From Burkholderiales bacterium (GTDB lineage Bacteria > Pseudomonadota > Gammaproteobacteria > Burkholderiales > WYBJ01): a DNA stretch of 64,000 nucleotides. The notes beneath the pieces were generated by a model. It saw nothing but the letters and a program-made list of their open reading frames with translations, was not told the DNA's origin and searched no databases. Location of the stretch: NCBI GenBank assembly GCA_022841915.1, contig JALHQN010000018.1:49635-113634 (forward strand). Direction: 5' to 3'. Shown here in pieces: positions 17,757-27,490 of the stretch (positions are counted from its first letter, which is position 1; every line of letters begins with the position of its first letter). A program made the position numbers and the translations under genes.

Positions 17757-18743
17757 TCAGCCCGGCTTCATCCCCGCGGCTCGTACCACTTTGCCCCACT
17801 TTTCGGCTTCGCTTCGGATAAAGGCAGAAAACTCCGCTGGCGTGTTGCCGATCGCCTCGGAGCCCATTGCGGCGAGTTTGTCGGCGACGTCCCGGGAACG
17901 CAAGATCTGCACGCTCTCCGCATGCAGTTTCGCGAGGACCTCCTGGGGGACCGCAACCGGTGCGAGCAGGCCGTACCACCCGGTGGCTTGATAGCCTTGC
18001 ACCCCGGCCTCCTCCATGGTCGGCACGTCGGGCAAAGCCTGGGTGCGTCGCGCGCCCGTAACGGCGATGGGACGCATCCTGCCGGCGCGGATATGCGGAA
18101 TCACGATGAGCGCGTTCTCGAACGAGAGGCCGACCTCGCCCGAGATCAGAGCGGTCAGCGCCGGCGCGCCGCCCTTGTAAGGCACGTGGGTCATGCGCAC
18201 CTGGGTCATCAGCTTGAACAGTTCGCCCGACAGATGCGTGATGGTGCCGTTGCCCGAACTCGCGTAGGTCAGCGCATCGGGTCGTGCCCGCGCGAGTGCG
18301 ATGAACTCCTTGACCGACTTCACGGGCAGGCTGGGGTGCAGGACCATGATGTTGGTATTCGATACCGCCTGGGTGATCGGTGCGAGATCGCGCAGCGTGT
18401 CGTACGGCATCTTCGCCAGCAGATGTTGGCTGACCGTCAGCCCGCCGATGGTGCCCATGAGCAAGGTATGGCCGTCGGCTGCGCTTTTTACGACCTGCTC
18501 GGTGGCCAGCACGCCCCCTGCGCCCGGGCGGTTGTCGACGACAAAGGACTGACCCAGGCGCTCGGAAAGCCGCTGTGCCATGAGCCTCGATACGATGTCG
18601 GTCGGTCCGCCTGCGGGGAAGCCGACGACGATGCGCACCGTGCGCGACGGATACGCCTGAGCAGCGGCATCGAGGCTGCTCAGCGCCGCCGCGAGCGTGA
18701 ATGCAGAGCCGATGACTGCGGCGGCCGAACGCGATGGGATCAT
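17757..18743 (-). CDS. Bug-type solute-binding protein
   Basis: A 328-residue periplasmic TctC/Bug protein. The signal peptide MIPSRSAAAVIGSAFTLAAA leads to a cleavage region after DAAAQA, followed by YPSRTVRIVVGFPAGGPTDIV. Family motifs VVDNRPGAGGVLATEQV and THVPYKGGAPALTALISG are present. A GTG at 18764 is an alternative start that would overlap the upstream Bug gene. The closest neighbours are a second Bug gene upstream and the DUF35/thiolase pair downstream, suggesting uptake of a carboxylic acid that is then activated to a CoA ester. Confidence 0.85.
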   Translation of the reverse strand: MIPSRSAAAVIGSAFTLAAALSSLDAAAQAYPSRTVRIVVGFPAGGPTDIVSRLMAQRLSERLGQSFVVDNRPGAGGVLATEQVVKSAADGHTLLMGTIGGLTVSQHLLAKMPYDTLRDLAPITQAVSNTNIMVLHPSLPVKSVKEFIALARARPDALTYASSGNGTITHLSGELFKLMTQVRMTHVPYKGGAPALTALISGEVGLSFENALIVIPHIRAGRMRPIAVTGARRTQALPDVPTMEEAGVQGYQATGWYGLLAPVAVPQEVLAKLHAESVQILRSRDVADKLAAMGSEAIGNTPAEFSAFIRSEAEKWGKVVRAAGMKPG

Positions 18744-18756
18744 CGATCGATAAATG

Positions 18757-19725
18757 TTAGCCACTGGCCTTGGCTCCCGAAATCTTGATCACTCGAGCCC
18801 ACTTGGCGATCTCATCGCGCAGATACTTGGCGAATTCCGCCGGCGTGCTGCCGACCGGATCCGAGCCCTCCGATCTCAAGCGTTCCCGCATCTCGGGGTT
18901 GGTCAGTACTTTGCGTACCGCATTGGACAAGCGATCGACAGCCTCCTGCGGTGTCTTCGCTGGTCCGGCGAGGCCGTTCCATGCCACGGCTTCGAAGCCC
19001 TTGAGCCCTGATTCGTCGAGTGTCGGCATGTCGGGGAGAACTTGTGAGCGGCGCATGCTGGTCATGGCCAGCGGGCGCAGCTTGCCTGACTTGATGAGGG
19101 GATAAGCCGAGGTGAGCCCGTTGAATACGAGATCGACGTGGCCGCCGACCAGGTCGGTCAAGGCGGGCGCATTGCCCTTGTAGGGTACATGCACCATCTT
19201 CACACCCGCCATCGCCTGGAACAGTTCGCCCGCGAGGTGATTGGACCCACCCGTCCCGGACGAGCCGTAGTTCAGCATCCCGGGTTTTGCCTTCGCCAGT
19301 GCGATCAGTTCCTTGATGTTACGGGCAGGAACGCTCGGATTGACCACCACCACGAGCGGCGTCGTGTTGATCAGCGTGATCGGCGTGAAGTCGTTGAGCG
19401 GGTCGTAGGGCAGTTTGGGCAGCAAGCCTGGATTGATCGTGAACGGTGCCGGCACGACCAGCAGGGTGTACCCGTCTGCCGGACTGCGCGCAACGGTCTC
19501 GGTGCCGATGACCGTGCCCCCGCCGGGGCGATTGTCGACGATGAACGACTGGCCGAGCACTTCACTGAGCTTTGCGCCCAGGGTACGGGCCACGATGTCG
19601 GTGCTGCCGCCGGCTGCGAAAGGCACGACGAAGCGGACTGGTCGGTTCGGATAGCTTTGCGCTTGCGCCCAGCCAGCAGCGCACAGCAGTGCGACGCCCA
19701 GGCCCAGAGCCTTCCTCGATTGCAT
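18757..19725 (-). CDS. Bug-type solute-binding protein
   Basis: A 322-residue Bug protein with signal peptide MQSRKALGLGVALLCAAGWA cut near AQAQ, mature start SYPNRPVRFVVPFAAGGSTDIVA, and the motifs VDNRPGGGTVIGTETVA and VHVPYKGNAPALTDLVGG. It is a tandem paralogue of the gene 13 nt downstream; the two differ enough that they probably bind different solutes. It lies 20 nt after the acyl-CoA synthetase gene in the same operon. Confidence 0.87.
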   Translation of the reverse strand: MQSRKALGLGVALLCAAGWAQAQSYPNRPVRFVVPFAAGGSTDIVARTLGAKLSEVLGQSFIVDNRPGGGTVIGTETVARSPADGYTLLVVPAPFTINPGLLPKLPYDPLNDFTPITLINTTPLVVVVNPSVPARNIKELIALAKAKPGMLNYGSSGTGGSNHLAGELFQAMAGVKMVHVPYKGNAPALTDLVGGHVDLVFNGLTSAYPLIKSGKLRPLAMTSMRRSQVLPDMPTLDESGLKGFEAVAWNGLAGPAKTPQEAVDRLSNAVRKVLTNPEMRERLRSEGSDPVGSTPAEFAKYLRDEIAKWARVIKISGAKASG

Positions 19726-19745
19726 TGCCTACTCCTCCGTATGAA

Positions 19746-21917
19746 TCATCGGACGTCCGGTTCGTGCATGACCACCAACGCGTCGGCGGCGACAACACCG
19801 TGACCGGCAGGGCGCACGAACAAGGGATTGATGTCGATTTCCTTGATGCGATCGGCATGGTCGGCGATCAGCAGCGATACCCGAACCAGGACTTCCGCCA
19901 GCGCGTCGACATCCAGGGGCGGCGAGCCGCGGTAGCCGCGCAACAACGCCGCGCCCTTGATTTCCGCCAGCATGTCATGGGCCGTGGCGAGATCGAAAGG
20001 CGCGAAGCGGTGGGTGACATCGTGCAGGACCTCGGTCAGCACGCCGCCCAGACCGAACATCACGGTCGGGCCGAAATAGACGTCGTCGACGGCGCCGATG
20101 ATGACCTCGGTACCGCTGGCCATTTCCTGGGCAAGCACGCCGTCGATGCGTGCGTCGGGACGATACTTGCAGGCGGCAGCGACGACTTCGTGCGCCGCTG
20201 CGCGCAATCCCGCGACGTCGGTGACGTTCAGGCGTATCGCACCCGCCTCGGTCTTGTGCGCGATGTCGGGCGACTCGATCTTGACCGCGAGCGGGAAGGT
20301 CAGGCCTTCCGCGGTGAGGGCATCGATCTGGTCACTGGCTATCAAGCGCTCTTGCACTGCTGGGATGCCGTAACGCGCGAGCACTTGTTTCGACGCGCGC
20401 TCGCCCAACGTGCCGCGGTTCGGGAGATCGAGCGGCTGCGGATCGATCGGACGGACGCTGGTCTTCGCCTGACGCTCCTTGAAGCGGGCTGCCTTGACGC
20501 CGAACCGGTACATCGCGCCCATGGCGTTCAGGGAACGTCGTGGCGAAAGAAAACACGGAATGCCGGCTGCCCGCACCACGGCATGGGCTTCTTCCTGGCG
20601 CTCGGATCCAGACCCCCACTGCAGCACGATCGGCTTGTCGTGTCTGTTCGCCATCTCGACGAACCCGTGCGACCACACGCCCGCGATCGAGCCGGGGGCG
20701 GAGCGCACGATCGCCTGATCGAATTCGTCCGCCTCCAGCACCGTTTCGATGACACGGGTATAGGAGGCAAAATTGTCGCCGTAGCCCTGGGGCGTGAGGT
20801 CGATGGGGTTGCCCAGCGAGCCCAGTTCGGGCGAAATGGGCTTGAGCTTTGCCAGCGTGTCGGGCGCGGTCTCGGGAACTTCGAAGCCGTGCTGCTCGCA
20901 TAGATCGGCGATCAGGACGCCGGCGCCGCCGGAGAGCGTGGTGATCACGACCCGGTTGCCCTTGGCGCGCTTGCGATAGCCGAGAAACTGCGCAAGATCG
21001 ACGACGTCGTCGGTATCGCCGATCTCGATATAGCCGCCTTGATCGAGTGCCCGACGGAACAATTCCGGTCCGGCGGTCAGGCGGCCGGTATGCGAAGTGG
21101 CTGCCCGGCGCCCGGCGCTCGAATTGCCCACTTTCCACATCAACACGGGCTTCTCGAGTTCGAGCGCCCGACGTCCGATCTGGATCAAGCCGCGGCCATC
21201 GGTGCTGCCCTCGAGATAGGCCACCACGGCGTCGGTGTCGTCCCGCTCGAGCAGGTAGCCGATGAGTTCGGTCGCGGTGACATTGGTTTCGTTGCCGGTC
21301 GAGACGATGTAGTTGAAGCCGATGCCTTGTTGATCGGCGGCAGCAACCATGCCCATGCCGTACCCGCCGCTTTGCGTGACCATGGCGAGCCGTCCGGCCT
21401 TGAGGCCGGGATTGCCCATCGCGCCGCCAAAGCCGGCATGGACGTGCTCGTTGAGGTTGAGCATGCCGATGCAGTTCGGGCCGATGATCCGTACGTTGTT
21501 GCGCGCGAGTGCGGCTTCCAGGGCACGCTGGTTCTCCATGCCGCGCTCCCCGATTTCCTGGAACCCGGCACTCAACACGATGGCGAACGGAATACCTCGC
21601 GCCCCGCACTGGTCGATGACCCCGGGTACGTGCCGGCCGCTGACCACGATCAATGCGAGGTCGCAGGGATCCGGCACCGAGCCCAAGTCGGGGTAGCAGA
21701 CGAGGCCCTTCATCTCGGTGTACTTGGGATTCACCGGATAAACGCTGCCTGCATAGCCGAACTCTGTCAGATAACGCAGAGGTTGACCGGCCACGCTATT
21801 GGCTGCGGCCGAAGCGCCGACCAGCGCAATGCCGCGGGGGCTGAAGAGCCTGTCGAATCGGGTGGTTGTCAAAGGTTCGCTCGCAAACGGTTGAATTTTC
21901 CATGCCGATTCTAGCAC
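19746..21917 (-). CDS. NDP-forming acyl-CoA synthetase (acetate-CoA ligase family)
   Basis: A 723-residue fused ADP-forming acyl-CoA synthetase. The N-terminal CoA-binding domain has FSPRGIALVGASAAANSVAG. The succinyl-CoA-ligase-like domains carry GPNCIGMLNLNEHVHAG, MVTQSGGYGMGMVAAA and the phosphohistidine-type segment SHTGRLTAG. The C-terminal ATP-grasp domain includes LAVKIESPDIAHKTEAGAIR and VMFGLGGVLTEVLHDVTHRF. It would activate an organic acid at the cost of ATP to ADP. The start appears to be GTG at 21917. It heads the operon with two Bug genes and the DUF35/thiolase pair, a coherent uptake, activation and cleavage order. Confidence 0.88.
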   Translation of the reverse strand: MLESAWKIQPFASEPLTTTRFDRLFSPRGIALVGASAAANSVAGQPLRYLTEFGYAGSVYPVNPKYTEMKGLVCYPDLGSVPDPCDLALIVVSGRHVPGVIDQCGARGIPFAIVLSAGFQEIGERGMENQRALEAALARNNVRIIGPNCIGMLNLNEHVHAGFGGAMGNPGLKAGRLAMVTQSGGYGMGMVAAADQQGIGFNYIVSTGNETNVTATELIGYLLERDDTDAVVAYLEGSTDGRGLIQIGRRALELEKPVLMWKVGNSSAGRRAATSHTGRLTAGPELFRRALDQGGYIEIGDTDDVVDLAQFLGYRKRAKGNRVVITTLSGGAGVLIADLCEQHGFEVPETAPDTLAKLKPISPELGSLGNPIDLTPQGYGDNFASYTRVIETVLEADEFDQAIVRSAPGSIAGVWSHGFVEMANRHDKPIVLQWGSGSERQEEAHAVVRAAGIPCFLSPRRSLNAMGAMYRFGVKAARFKERQAKTSVRPIDPQPLDLPNRGTLGERASKQVLARYGIPAVQERLIASDQIDALTAEGLTFPLAVKIESPDIAHKTEAGAIRLNVTDVAGLRAAAHEVVAAACKYRPDARIDGVLAQEMASGTEVIIGAVDDVYFGPTVMFGLGGVLTEVLHDVTHRFAPFDLATAHDMLAEIKGAALLRGYRGSPPLDVDALAEVLVRVSLLIADHADRIKEIDINPLFVRPAGHGVVAADALVVMHEPDVR

Positions 21918-22097
21918 CGGGGTATGGACCGTTCAGCGCGCAGCGACCTCGCGTCCACGCGATGCTGCACTTGCACCGGGGCAAGAATAGGGCCGATCGT
22001 TTGACATTGCGCAAGCGCGTCGCGGACTCTTGCGTGGATCATGTCGGTGCTTCGGCGGATTCGCCGCCGTGATCATCGGCAAGGAGGGAGTCGCTTC

Positions 22098-22526
22098 ATG
22101 GAAAAGATCCTCGTCCCCGTGGACGGTTCAGAGCCATCTCAGCGCGCGGTGCAGTACGTCATGCAGCGGGCGCGCAGCTCGCCCGGCACGCATATCTTCC
22201 TGATCAACGTGCAGGAGCCTCCGCCGGCCGAGATCATGCTGGAAGCCGGTCTTGCGGCCGAAACCTGGCATGCCTCGCATCAGACCGCCGGACGGGAGGC
22301 GCTCAAGCACGCTTGCGAGGCGTTGGACCAGGCGAAACTACCCTATACGACGACTGTGGCCGTAGGCCACCCTGCCGAGCACATCGCCGCTCGCGCGCAG
22401 GAACTCGGATGCAACCGGATCGTCATGGGCACACGGGGCTTGCGCGCGCTGGCGAGTCTGGTTCTCGGGTCGGTCGCCATGCGCGTGGTTCATGCGGCCT
22501 CGTGTCCTGTGACCCTCATCAAGTAA
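22098..22526 (+). CDS. Universal stress protein UspA family
   Basis: A 142-residue cytoplasmic nucleotide-binding stress protein. It begins MEKILVPVDGSEPSQRAVQY and ends with the ATP-binding pattern Gx2Gx9GS (GTRGLRALASLVLGS) followed by SCPVTLIK. AAGGAGGG eight nt before the ATG is a very strong ribosome-binding site; the frame is open to 22041 but without support. It is divergent from the acyl-CoA synthetase gene. Confidence 0.92.
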   Translation: MEKILVPVDGSEPSQRAVQYVMQRARSSPGTHIFLINVQEPPPAEIMLEAGLAAETWHASHQTAGREALKHACEALDQAKLPYTTTVAVGHPAEHIAARAQELGCNRIVMGTRGLRALASLVLGSVAMRVVHAASCPVTLIK

Positions 22527-22560
22527 AGGGGCTCGGCAGGATCGATCCGCAGACGAAAAA

Positions 22561-23421
22561 TCAGCCAGCAATCTGCGCTCGTCCGCCGTTGAGCACCACG
22601 GCGTTGCGTTCGGCGACCAAGGCGCGAAAGGATACGACGTCGCCCTCGCGCCAGATCTCGGTGCGTATGGTTTCGCCGGGAAACACCGGCGAGGAGAATC
22701 GACCCTCCATCGCGATCAGTTTGGCGGGGTCGTAGTCGCAGCAGCTGCGCAGGATCGCATGGGCCGCTACGCCGAAGGTGCAGCGCCCGTGCAGTATCGG
22801 CATGTCGAAGCCGGCGCGCTTGGCGAACGCCGGCTCGGCATGCAGCGGATTGTAATCACCGCTCAGGCGGTAGATCAGCGCGGCTTGCGGCAGGGTCGGC
22901 AGGTCGCATTGCAGATCGGGCTTGCGATCCGGCAGCTTGTGCGGCTCCTTGACGGGGCCGCTCGGGCCGCCGAAGCCTCCGTTGGCGCGCGCGAACGACG
23001 TGGATGTGAGCGAGCAGATCAATTCGCCGGTGTCCTTCATGCTGACCTCGGTGGCTGTCTGGATCAAGGCGCCGCGGCCTTCGCCCTTGTCGAACACGCC
23101 CGTCACCCGCGTGCGGCCCACGATCGTGCCTTCCACCGGAAGACGCTTGTGGATGTGGAAGCCCTGCTCGCCGTGGACGACCTTGGAGCCGTCGATGCCG
23201 GTATTGCCGGTTCGATGCCAGGGGCCGGGGTAGCCGAGAATGATGGACATGCTCGGCAAGGCAGCCAGGTTCTTTTCGTAGACGAACTGCAGCTGGTTCT
23301 CGTCCATGGGATCGAAGCCCAGCCCCGTGCCCAATGCGTACAGCATGGTGTCGCGTTTGGTCAGGACTTGCTCGACCTCGGGAATCTTCCAGTTCATCAG
23401 TTGATCGTAGTCGATGGGCAC
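22561..23421 (-). CDS. MaoC-type enoyl-CoA hydratase (double hot-dog)
   Basis: A 286-residue (R)-specific enoyl-CoA hydratase of the eukaryotic-MFE2/MaoC type. The N-terminal non-catalytic hot dog is followed by the catalytic domain with YRLSGDYNPLHAEPAFAKR and PILHGRCTFGVAAHAI, which supply the Asp/His pair. It would add water to a 2-enoyl-CoA, the step after the acyl-CoA dehydrogenases encoded at 10.3-12.7 kb. It is a single gene, convergent with the UspA gene. Confidence 0.9.
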   Translation of the reverse strand: MPIDYDQLMNWKIPEVEQVLTKRDTMLYALGTGLGFDPMDENQLQFVYEKNLAALPSMSIILGYPGPWHRTGNTGIDGSKVVHGEQGFHIHKRLPVEGTIVGRTRVTGVFDKGEGRGALIQTATEVSMKDTGELICSLTSTSFARANGGFGGPSGPVKEPHKLPDRKPDLQCDLPTLPQAALIYRLSGDYNPLHAEPAFAKRAGFDMPILHGRCTFGVAAHAILRSCCDYDPAKLIAMEGRFSSPVFPGETIRTEIWREGDVVSFRALVAERNAVVLNGGRAQIAG

Positions 23422-23639
23422 GATGAGACTCCTTGTTCAGTCGCTGCCTGGAGCAGGCTTGGAATTCGAGGGCGTGCGGGCGGCCTCGGAATGGGGAGCC
23501 CGCGACCGCAAGGCCCGCACAGGATATGCGGCCTACTTATACTACAGCGGCCGCGGATCCGGAATTGCGGCAGACGCGGCTGCTGGTGCCGGGCGTGTGC
23601 CTGGTCGCACGGGGGCGTTGATCGACGCTGACACCACGC

Positions 23640-24875
23640 CTAGCGTGGCCGGCCGATGAGATCGGCGACCAGTTCGATCCAGTGCCGAACGCGGGTGGGT
23701 GCGCCGGCCTGAAGATGCGTCATGCAGCCGATGTTCGCCGTGACGATCTCTTCCGGATGTTCCGAAAGCAGCGCGGCTTGCTTGTTGGCGCGCAGTCGAC
23801 GAGCCAGTTCCGGCTGAAGAATCGAGTACGTTCCGGCGGACCCGCAGCAAAGGTGCGCATCGGGCACCGCCGCCAATCGGAATCCCAAGTCCCGAAGCAG
23901 CGATTCGACTTGCGGGGCAAGGCGCAGTCCGTGTTGCAGCGTGCAAGGCGCGTGGAAGGCGATCCTTTTCTGCGCGCTACCAATGCGAGGCAATGCGAGG
24001 AGTTCGTCGCGTCTCTCGCCCAGGACTTGAACGAGGTCCTTGGACGCGCCAGCGATGCGCGCGGCCTTGCTCTTGTACTCGGGGTCTTCGGCTAGAACAT
24101 GCGCATAGTCTCTAAGCATCACGCCGCACCCGCTGGCGGTGACTACGATGGTGTCGACGCCCGCTTCCATGCGAGGCCACCAGGCGTCTATAAGCCGACG
24201 CATGCGAACCTTGGCTGCGGCCTGCGCATTCATGTGGAAGTCGACGGCGCCGCAGCAGCCGGCGTCGGTGACGCGTTCGAGTGAAATCCCGACGGCGTCC
24301 AGGACGCGCGAGGCGGCCGCATTGATATTCGGCGCGATGCTCGGTTGCACGCATCCATCGAGGACCAGCATGCGCCGTGCATGACGCAGCGGCGCCCAGG
24401 ATGTCTGGGGCCGGGACGAGGGAATTTTCTCGCGCACACTTTGGGGCAGCAGGGGCGTGGCCGTTTGTCCGGCCTTGAGCAGGAAGTCGAACACGCCGGC
24501 GTTGGCGATGCCATGACGAATCACGCTGCGCTTGAAGCGCTCGGCCAGGGGGCGCGGCGCTTGCGCTTCCACCACGGCGCGCCCGATGTCGGCGAGGCGA
24601 CCGTAGTCCACGCCCGAGGGGCACGTCGTTTCGCAGGCACGGCAGGTCAGGCATCGATCCAGGTGTGTGCGCGTCTTGGCAGTTGGCTTGGCGCCTTCGA
24701 GCACCTGCTTGATCAGATAGATGCGCCCGCGAGGTCCATCGAGTTCGTCGCCCAGCAACTGATAAGTGGGGCAGGTGGCGGTGCAGAAGCCGCAGTGGAC
24801 GCACTTGCGCAGTATGGCTTCGGCTTCGCGGCCTTCGGGGGTGTCTTTGACGAACGGGGCGAGATGCGTTTGCAT
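23640..24875 (-). CDS. glcF: Glycolate oxidase iron-sulfur subunit
   Basis: A 411-residue subunit of glycolate dehydrogenase. Two 4Fe-4S motifs are visible at CVHCGFCTATCPTYQ and CLTCRACETTCPSGVDYG. Two CCG domains follow with VTDAGCCGAVDFHM and HLCCGSAGTYSILQP, which hand electrons to the quinone pool. Last gene of garR-glcD-glcE-glcF; it starts six nt after glcE. Confidence 0.95.
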   Translation of the reverse strand: MQTHLAPFVKDTPEGREAEAILRKCVHCGFCTATCPTYQLLGDELDGPRGRIYLIKQVLEGAKPTAKTRTHLDRCLTCRACETTCPSGVDYGRLADIGRAVVEAQAPRPLAERFKRSVIRHGIANAGVFDFLLKAGQTATPLLPQSVREKIPSSRPQTSWAPLRHARRMLVLDGCVQPSIAPNINAAASRVLDAVGISLERVTDAGCCGAVDFHMNAQAAAKVRMRRLIDAWWPRMEAGVDTIVVTASGCGVMLRDYAHVLAEDPEYKSKAARIAGASKDLVQVLGERRDELLALPRIGSAQKRIAFHAPCTLQHGLRLAPQVESLLRDLGFRLAAVPDAHLCCGSAGTYSILQPELARRLRANKQAALLSEHPEEIVTANIGCMTHLQAGAPTRVRHWIELVADLIGRPR

Positions 24876-24881
24876 GAAGTG

Positions 24882-25940
24882 TCAGAACTCGAAGACGAGC
24901 CGGCCGCGATTGAGTATGCCCGCCGGGTCGAACGTCTCTTTCAGACGCCGGTGCAGCATCATCAGCGGGGCGGGCAGGGGATGGAAGGCCGGAACGTCGG
25001 GCAGGCGCCCGCGGAACAGCGTGGCGTGGCCACCCACCTTGCGCGCCACATCGCGTACCAGCGCCGCGTCGGCATCCGTCTTGACCCAGCGCAGGCTGCC
25101 GTTCCACTCGATGCACTGGCGGCCCGGCAAGGGCAGGCTCGGGGCGGTCGACTTGACGCTCAGCCGCCATAGCGGCGCTTCGCCGTCGAAGAACTCTGTG
25201 CGCTGCTCCCGGAGTGCCCGCCAGTAGTCAGCCGCGTTCTCGACCTCGACGCCCCGGATCATCCGGCTCAGGGCGTCTACCCCCGCGGCGGTGCCGGACA
25301 GGCGCAAAGTGAGTGTCTCCTGCTCGTGGCACGATGCGCTGATCGGATAGGGCTTCGCCGCCCATGCGTTGAGCAGGCGGATGGCGTCCTCTTGATCGCA
25401 TCCCAGGCGCACGGTGAGTTCACGTTCGGGCAGCGGCAGGACCTTCAGAGAGATGTCGAGCAGCACACCCAGAGTGCCCATGGCGCCGACCATCAACCGC
25501 GAGACATCGTAGCCGGCGACATTCTTCATGACCTTGCCGCCGAAGCTGAGATCGGCGCCGCGGCCGTCGAGGATGCGTGCGCCCAGCACGAAATCCCGCA
25601 CCGATCCGGCGGCGGCACGTCGGGGTCCCGACAGACCGCATGCCACCGCGCCTCCGAGGGTTGCGCCGGGACCGAAGTGCGGCGGCTCGAATGCGAGCAT
25701 CTGGCCGCGCTCGAGGAGCGCCTGCTCGATATCGTCCAGCGGGGTGCCGGCGCGCGCTTGCAGCACCAGTTCCGTCGGTTCGTAGTCGAGTATGCCGCTG
25801 TATGCGGTCGTTTCGAGCACCGTCCCGTCCAAGGCGCCGCCATAGAAATCCTTGCTGCCGCTGCCGCGGATCTGCAGCGCTTCACCCCGTTCGGCCGCGG
25901 CTGCGATGCGTCGGCGCCAATCTTCGATGATTGCTTGCAT
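24882..25940 (-). CDS. glcE: Glycolate oxidase FAD-binding subunit
   Basis: A 352-residue FAD_binding_4 protein, shorter than GlcD. It carries LQIRGSGSKDFYGG near the N-terminus, LAFEPPHFGPGATLGGAVACG in the FAD loop and GKVMKNVAGYDVSRLMVGA. It forms the glycolate dehydrogenase complex with GlcD and GlcF. It starts nine nt after the glcD stop, so it is cotranscribed. Confidence 0.94.
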   Translation of the reverse strand: MQAIIEDWRRRIAAAAERGEALQIRGSGSKDFYGGALDGTVLETTAYSGILDYEPTELVLQARAGTPLDDIEQALLERGQMLAFEPPHFGPGATLGGAVACGLSGPRRAAAGSVRDFVLGARILDGRGADLSFGGKVMKNVAGYDVSRLMVGAMGTLGVLLDISLKVLPLPERELTVRLGCDQEDAIRLLNAWAAKPYPISASCHEQETLTLRLSGTAAGVDALSRMIRGVEVENAADYWRALREQRTEFFDGEAPLWRLSVKSTAPSLPLPGRQCIEWNGSLRWVKTDADAALVRDVARKVGGHATLFRGRLPDVPAFHPLPAPLMMLHRRLKETFDPAGILNRGRLVFEF

Positions 25941-25949
25941 GGATAGGGC

Positions 25950-27437
25950 TCAGAACCGTGGCAGCTCGGGAAATTTATCGGCGCCGCCATGGACGTGCAT
26001 GCGGCCCAATTCCGCGCAGCGGTGCAGCGTCGGCACCGCCTTGCCCGGATTGAGCAGGCCGCTCGGATCGAACGCGCGCTTCACGGCATGAAAGGCTTGC
26101 AGCACGTCGGGCGGGAATTGAACGCACATCTGATCGATCTTCTCGATGCCGACGCCATGTTCGCCGGTGATGGTGCCGCCGGCCGCGATGCAAAGCTCGA
26201 GGATCTCGGCGCCGAACGCTTCGCAGCGCTCCAGTTCGCCGGGCTGGTTGGCATCGTAGAGAATGAGCGGGTGCAGGTTGCCGTCGCCGGCATGAAACAC
26301 ATTGGCACAGCGCAAGCCATACTTCACTTCCAGGTGGCTGATGCCCGTGAGCACATCGGCGAGACGCTTGCGCGGAATGGTTCCATCCATGCAATAGTAA
26401 TCGGGCGAGATGCGGCCCACTGCCGGAAAGGCGGCCTTGCGCCCGGACCAAAAACGCAGGCGCTCGGCCTCGTCGCGGGACACGCGTATTTGCGTGGCGT
26501 GCGCATCGCGCATGATGGCTGCGATGCGCTCGATCTCGGCATCCACTTCCTCGGCGATGCCGTCCGCCTCGCACAGTAGGATGGCCGCCGCATCGAGCGG
26601 ATAGCCTGCGTTGACGAAGGGCTCCACGGCAGCGGTGGCCGGCTTGTCCATCATCTCCAACCCAGCGGGGATGATGCCTGCGGCAATGACCGCTGCGACG
26701 GCGTTGCCTGCATCCGCGATGCTGCCGAACGCTGCCAGCACGCATTTGGCGACTTCGGGCTTGGGCAGCAGTTTGACCGTCACTTCGGTGACGACGCCGA
26801 GCAAGCCTTCAGAGCCGCACATCACGGCGAGCAGGTCGTAGCCCGGGCTGTCGAGCGTCTCGCCGCCGATGTCCAGCACTTCGCCATCGATGGTGCACAC
26901 GCGCACCCTCATCACGTTGTGGACCGTCAGGCCGTACTTAAGGCAATGCACGCCACCGGAGTTCTCGGCGACATTGCCGCCGATGCTGCAGGCGATCTGG
27001 CTCGATGGATCGGGCGCGTAGTAAAGCCCGTAGCGTGCCGCTGCTTCGGATATGGCGAGATTGCGCACGCCCGGTTGCACGCGTGCGATCCGTGCGATCG
27101 GATCGAGTTCTAGGATGCGCATGAAGCGCGCGAGCGAAAGAAGAACGCCGCCGGGATGAGGCAATGCGCCTCCGGAGAGTCCGGTACCGGCGCCACGAGC
27201 GACGACGGGGACGCCTCGCTGTTTGCATAAGGTCAGGACGCGGCAGACCTCGGTTTCGTCCCGCGGCAGGACGACGACGCCGGGAAGCTGTCTGTATGCG
27301 GACAGTCCGTCGCATTCGTACGGCCGGACGTCTTCGAGCTCATGCAGGATGCATTCCGTGGGCAGAAAAACCTCAAGAGCCTCCACGAGAGCGGCACGGT
27401 CCTCGGGGCTCAGCGAAGGCGGGGGCGCGTGCATCAT
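25950..27437 (-). CDS. glcD: Glycolate oxidase catalytic subunit GlcD
   Basis: A 495-residue FAD-linked oxidase that turns glycolate into glyoxylate. The FAD-binding domain shows VPVVARGAGTGLSGGALPHPGG and CSIGGNVAENSGGVHCLKYG. The C-terminal FAD-oxidase domain ends VFHAGDGNLHPLILYD, GTITGEHGVGIEKID and FDPSGLLNPGKA. Tandem ATG codons at 27437 and 27434 are possible starts; the frame runs far upstream but that part is a shadow of garR. It lies 53 nt downstream of garR, whose product uses carbon derived from glyoxylate. Confidence 0.95.
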   Translation of the reverse strand: MMHAPPPSLSPEDRAALVEALEVFLPTECILHELEDVRPYECDGLSAYRQLPGVVVLPRDETEVCRVLTLCKQRGVPVVARGAGTGLSGGALPHPGGVLLSLARFMRILELDPIARIARVQPGVRNLAISEAAARYGLYYAPDPSSQIACSIGGNVAENSGGVHCLKYGLTVHNVMRVRVCTIDGEVLDIGGETLDSPGYDLLAVMCGSEGLLGVVTEVTVKLLPKPEVAKCVLAAFGSIADAGNAVAAVIAAGIIPAGLEMMDKPATAAVEPFVNAGYPLDAAAILLCEADGIAEEVDAEIERIAAIMRDAHATQIRVSRDEAERLRFWSGRKAAFPAVGRISPDYYCMDGTIPRKRLADVLTGISHLEVKYGLRCANVFHAGDGNLHPLILYDANQPGELERCEAFGAEILELCIAAGGTITGEHGVGIEKIDQMCVQFPPDVLQAFHAVKRAFDPSGLLNPGKAVPTLHRCAELGRMHVHGGADKFPELPRF

Positions 27438-27490
27438 TCGTTGCGATCGCGATCTCGGGGGTGCTCGGCCATGATGAAGTGCTCCGCGAG

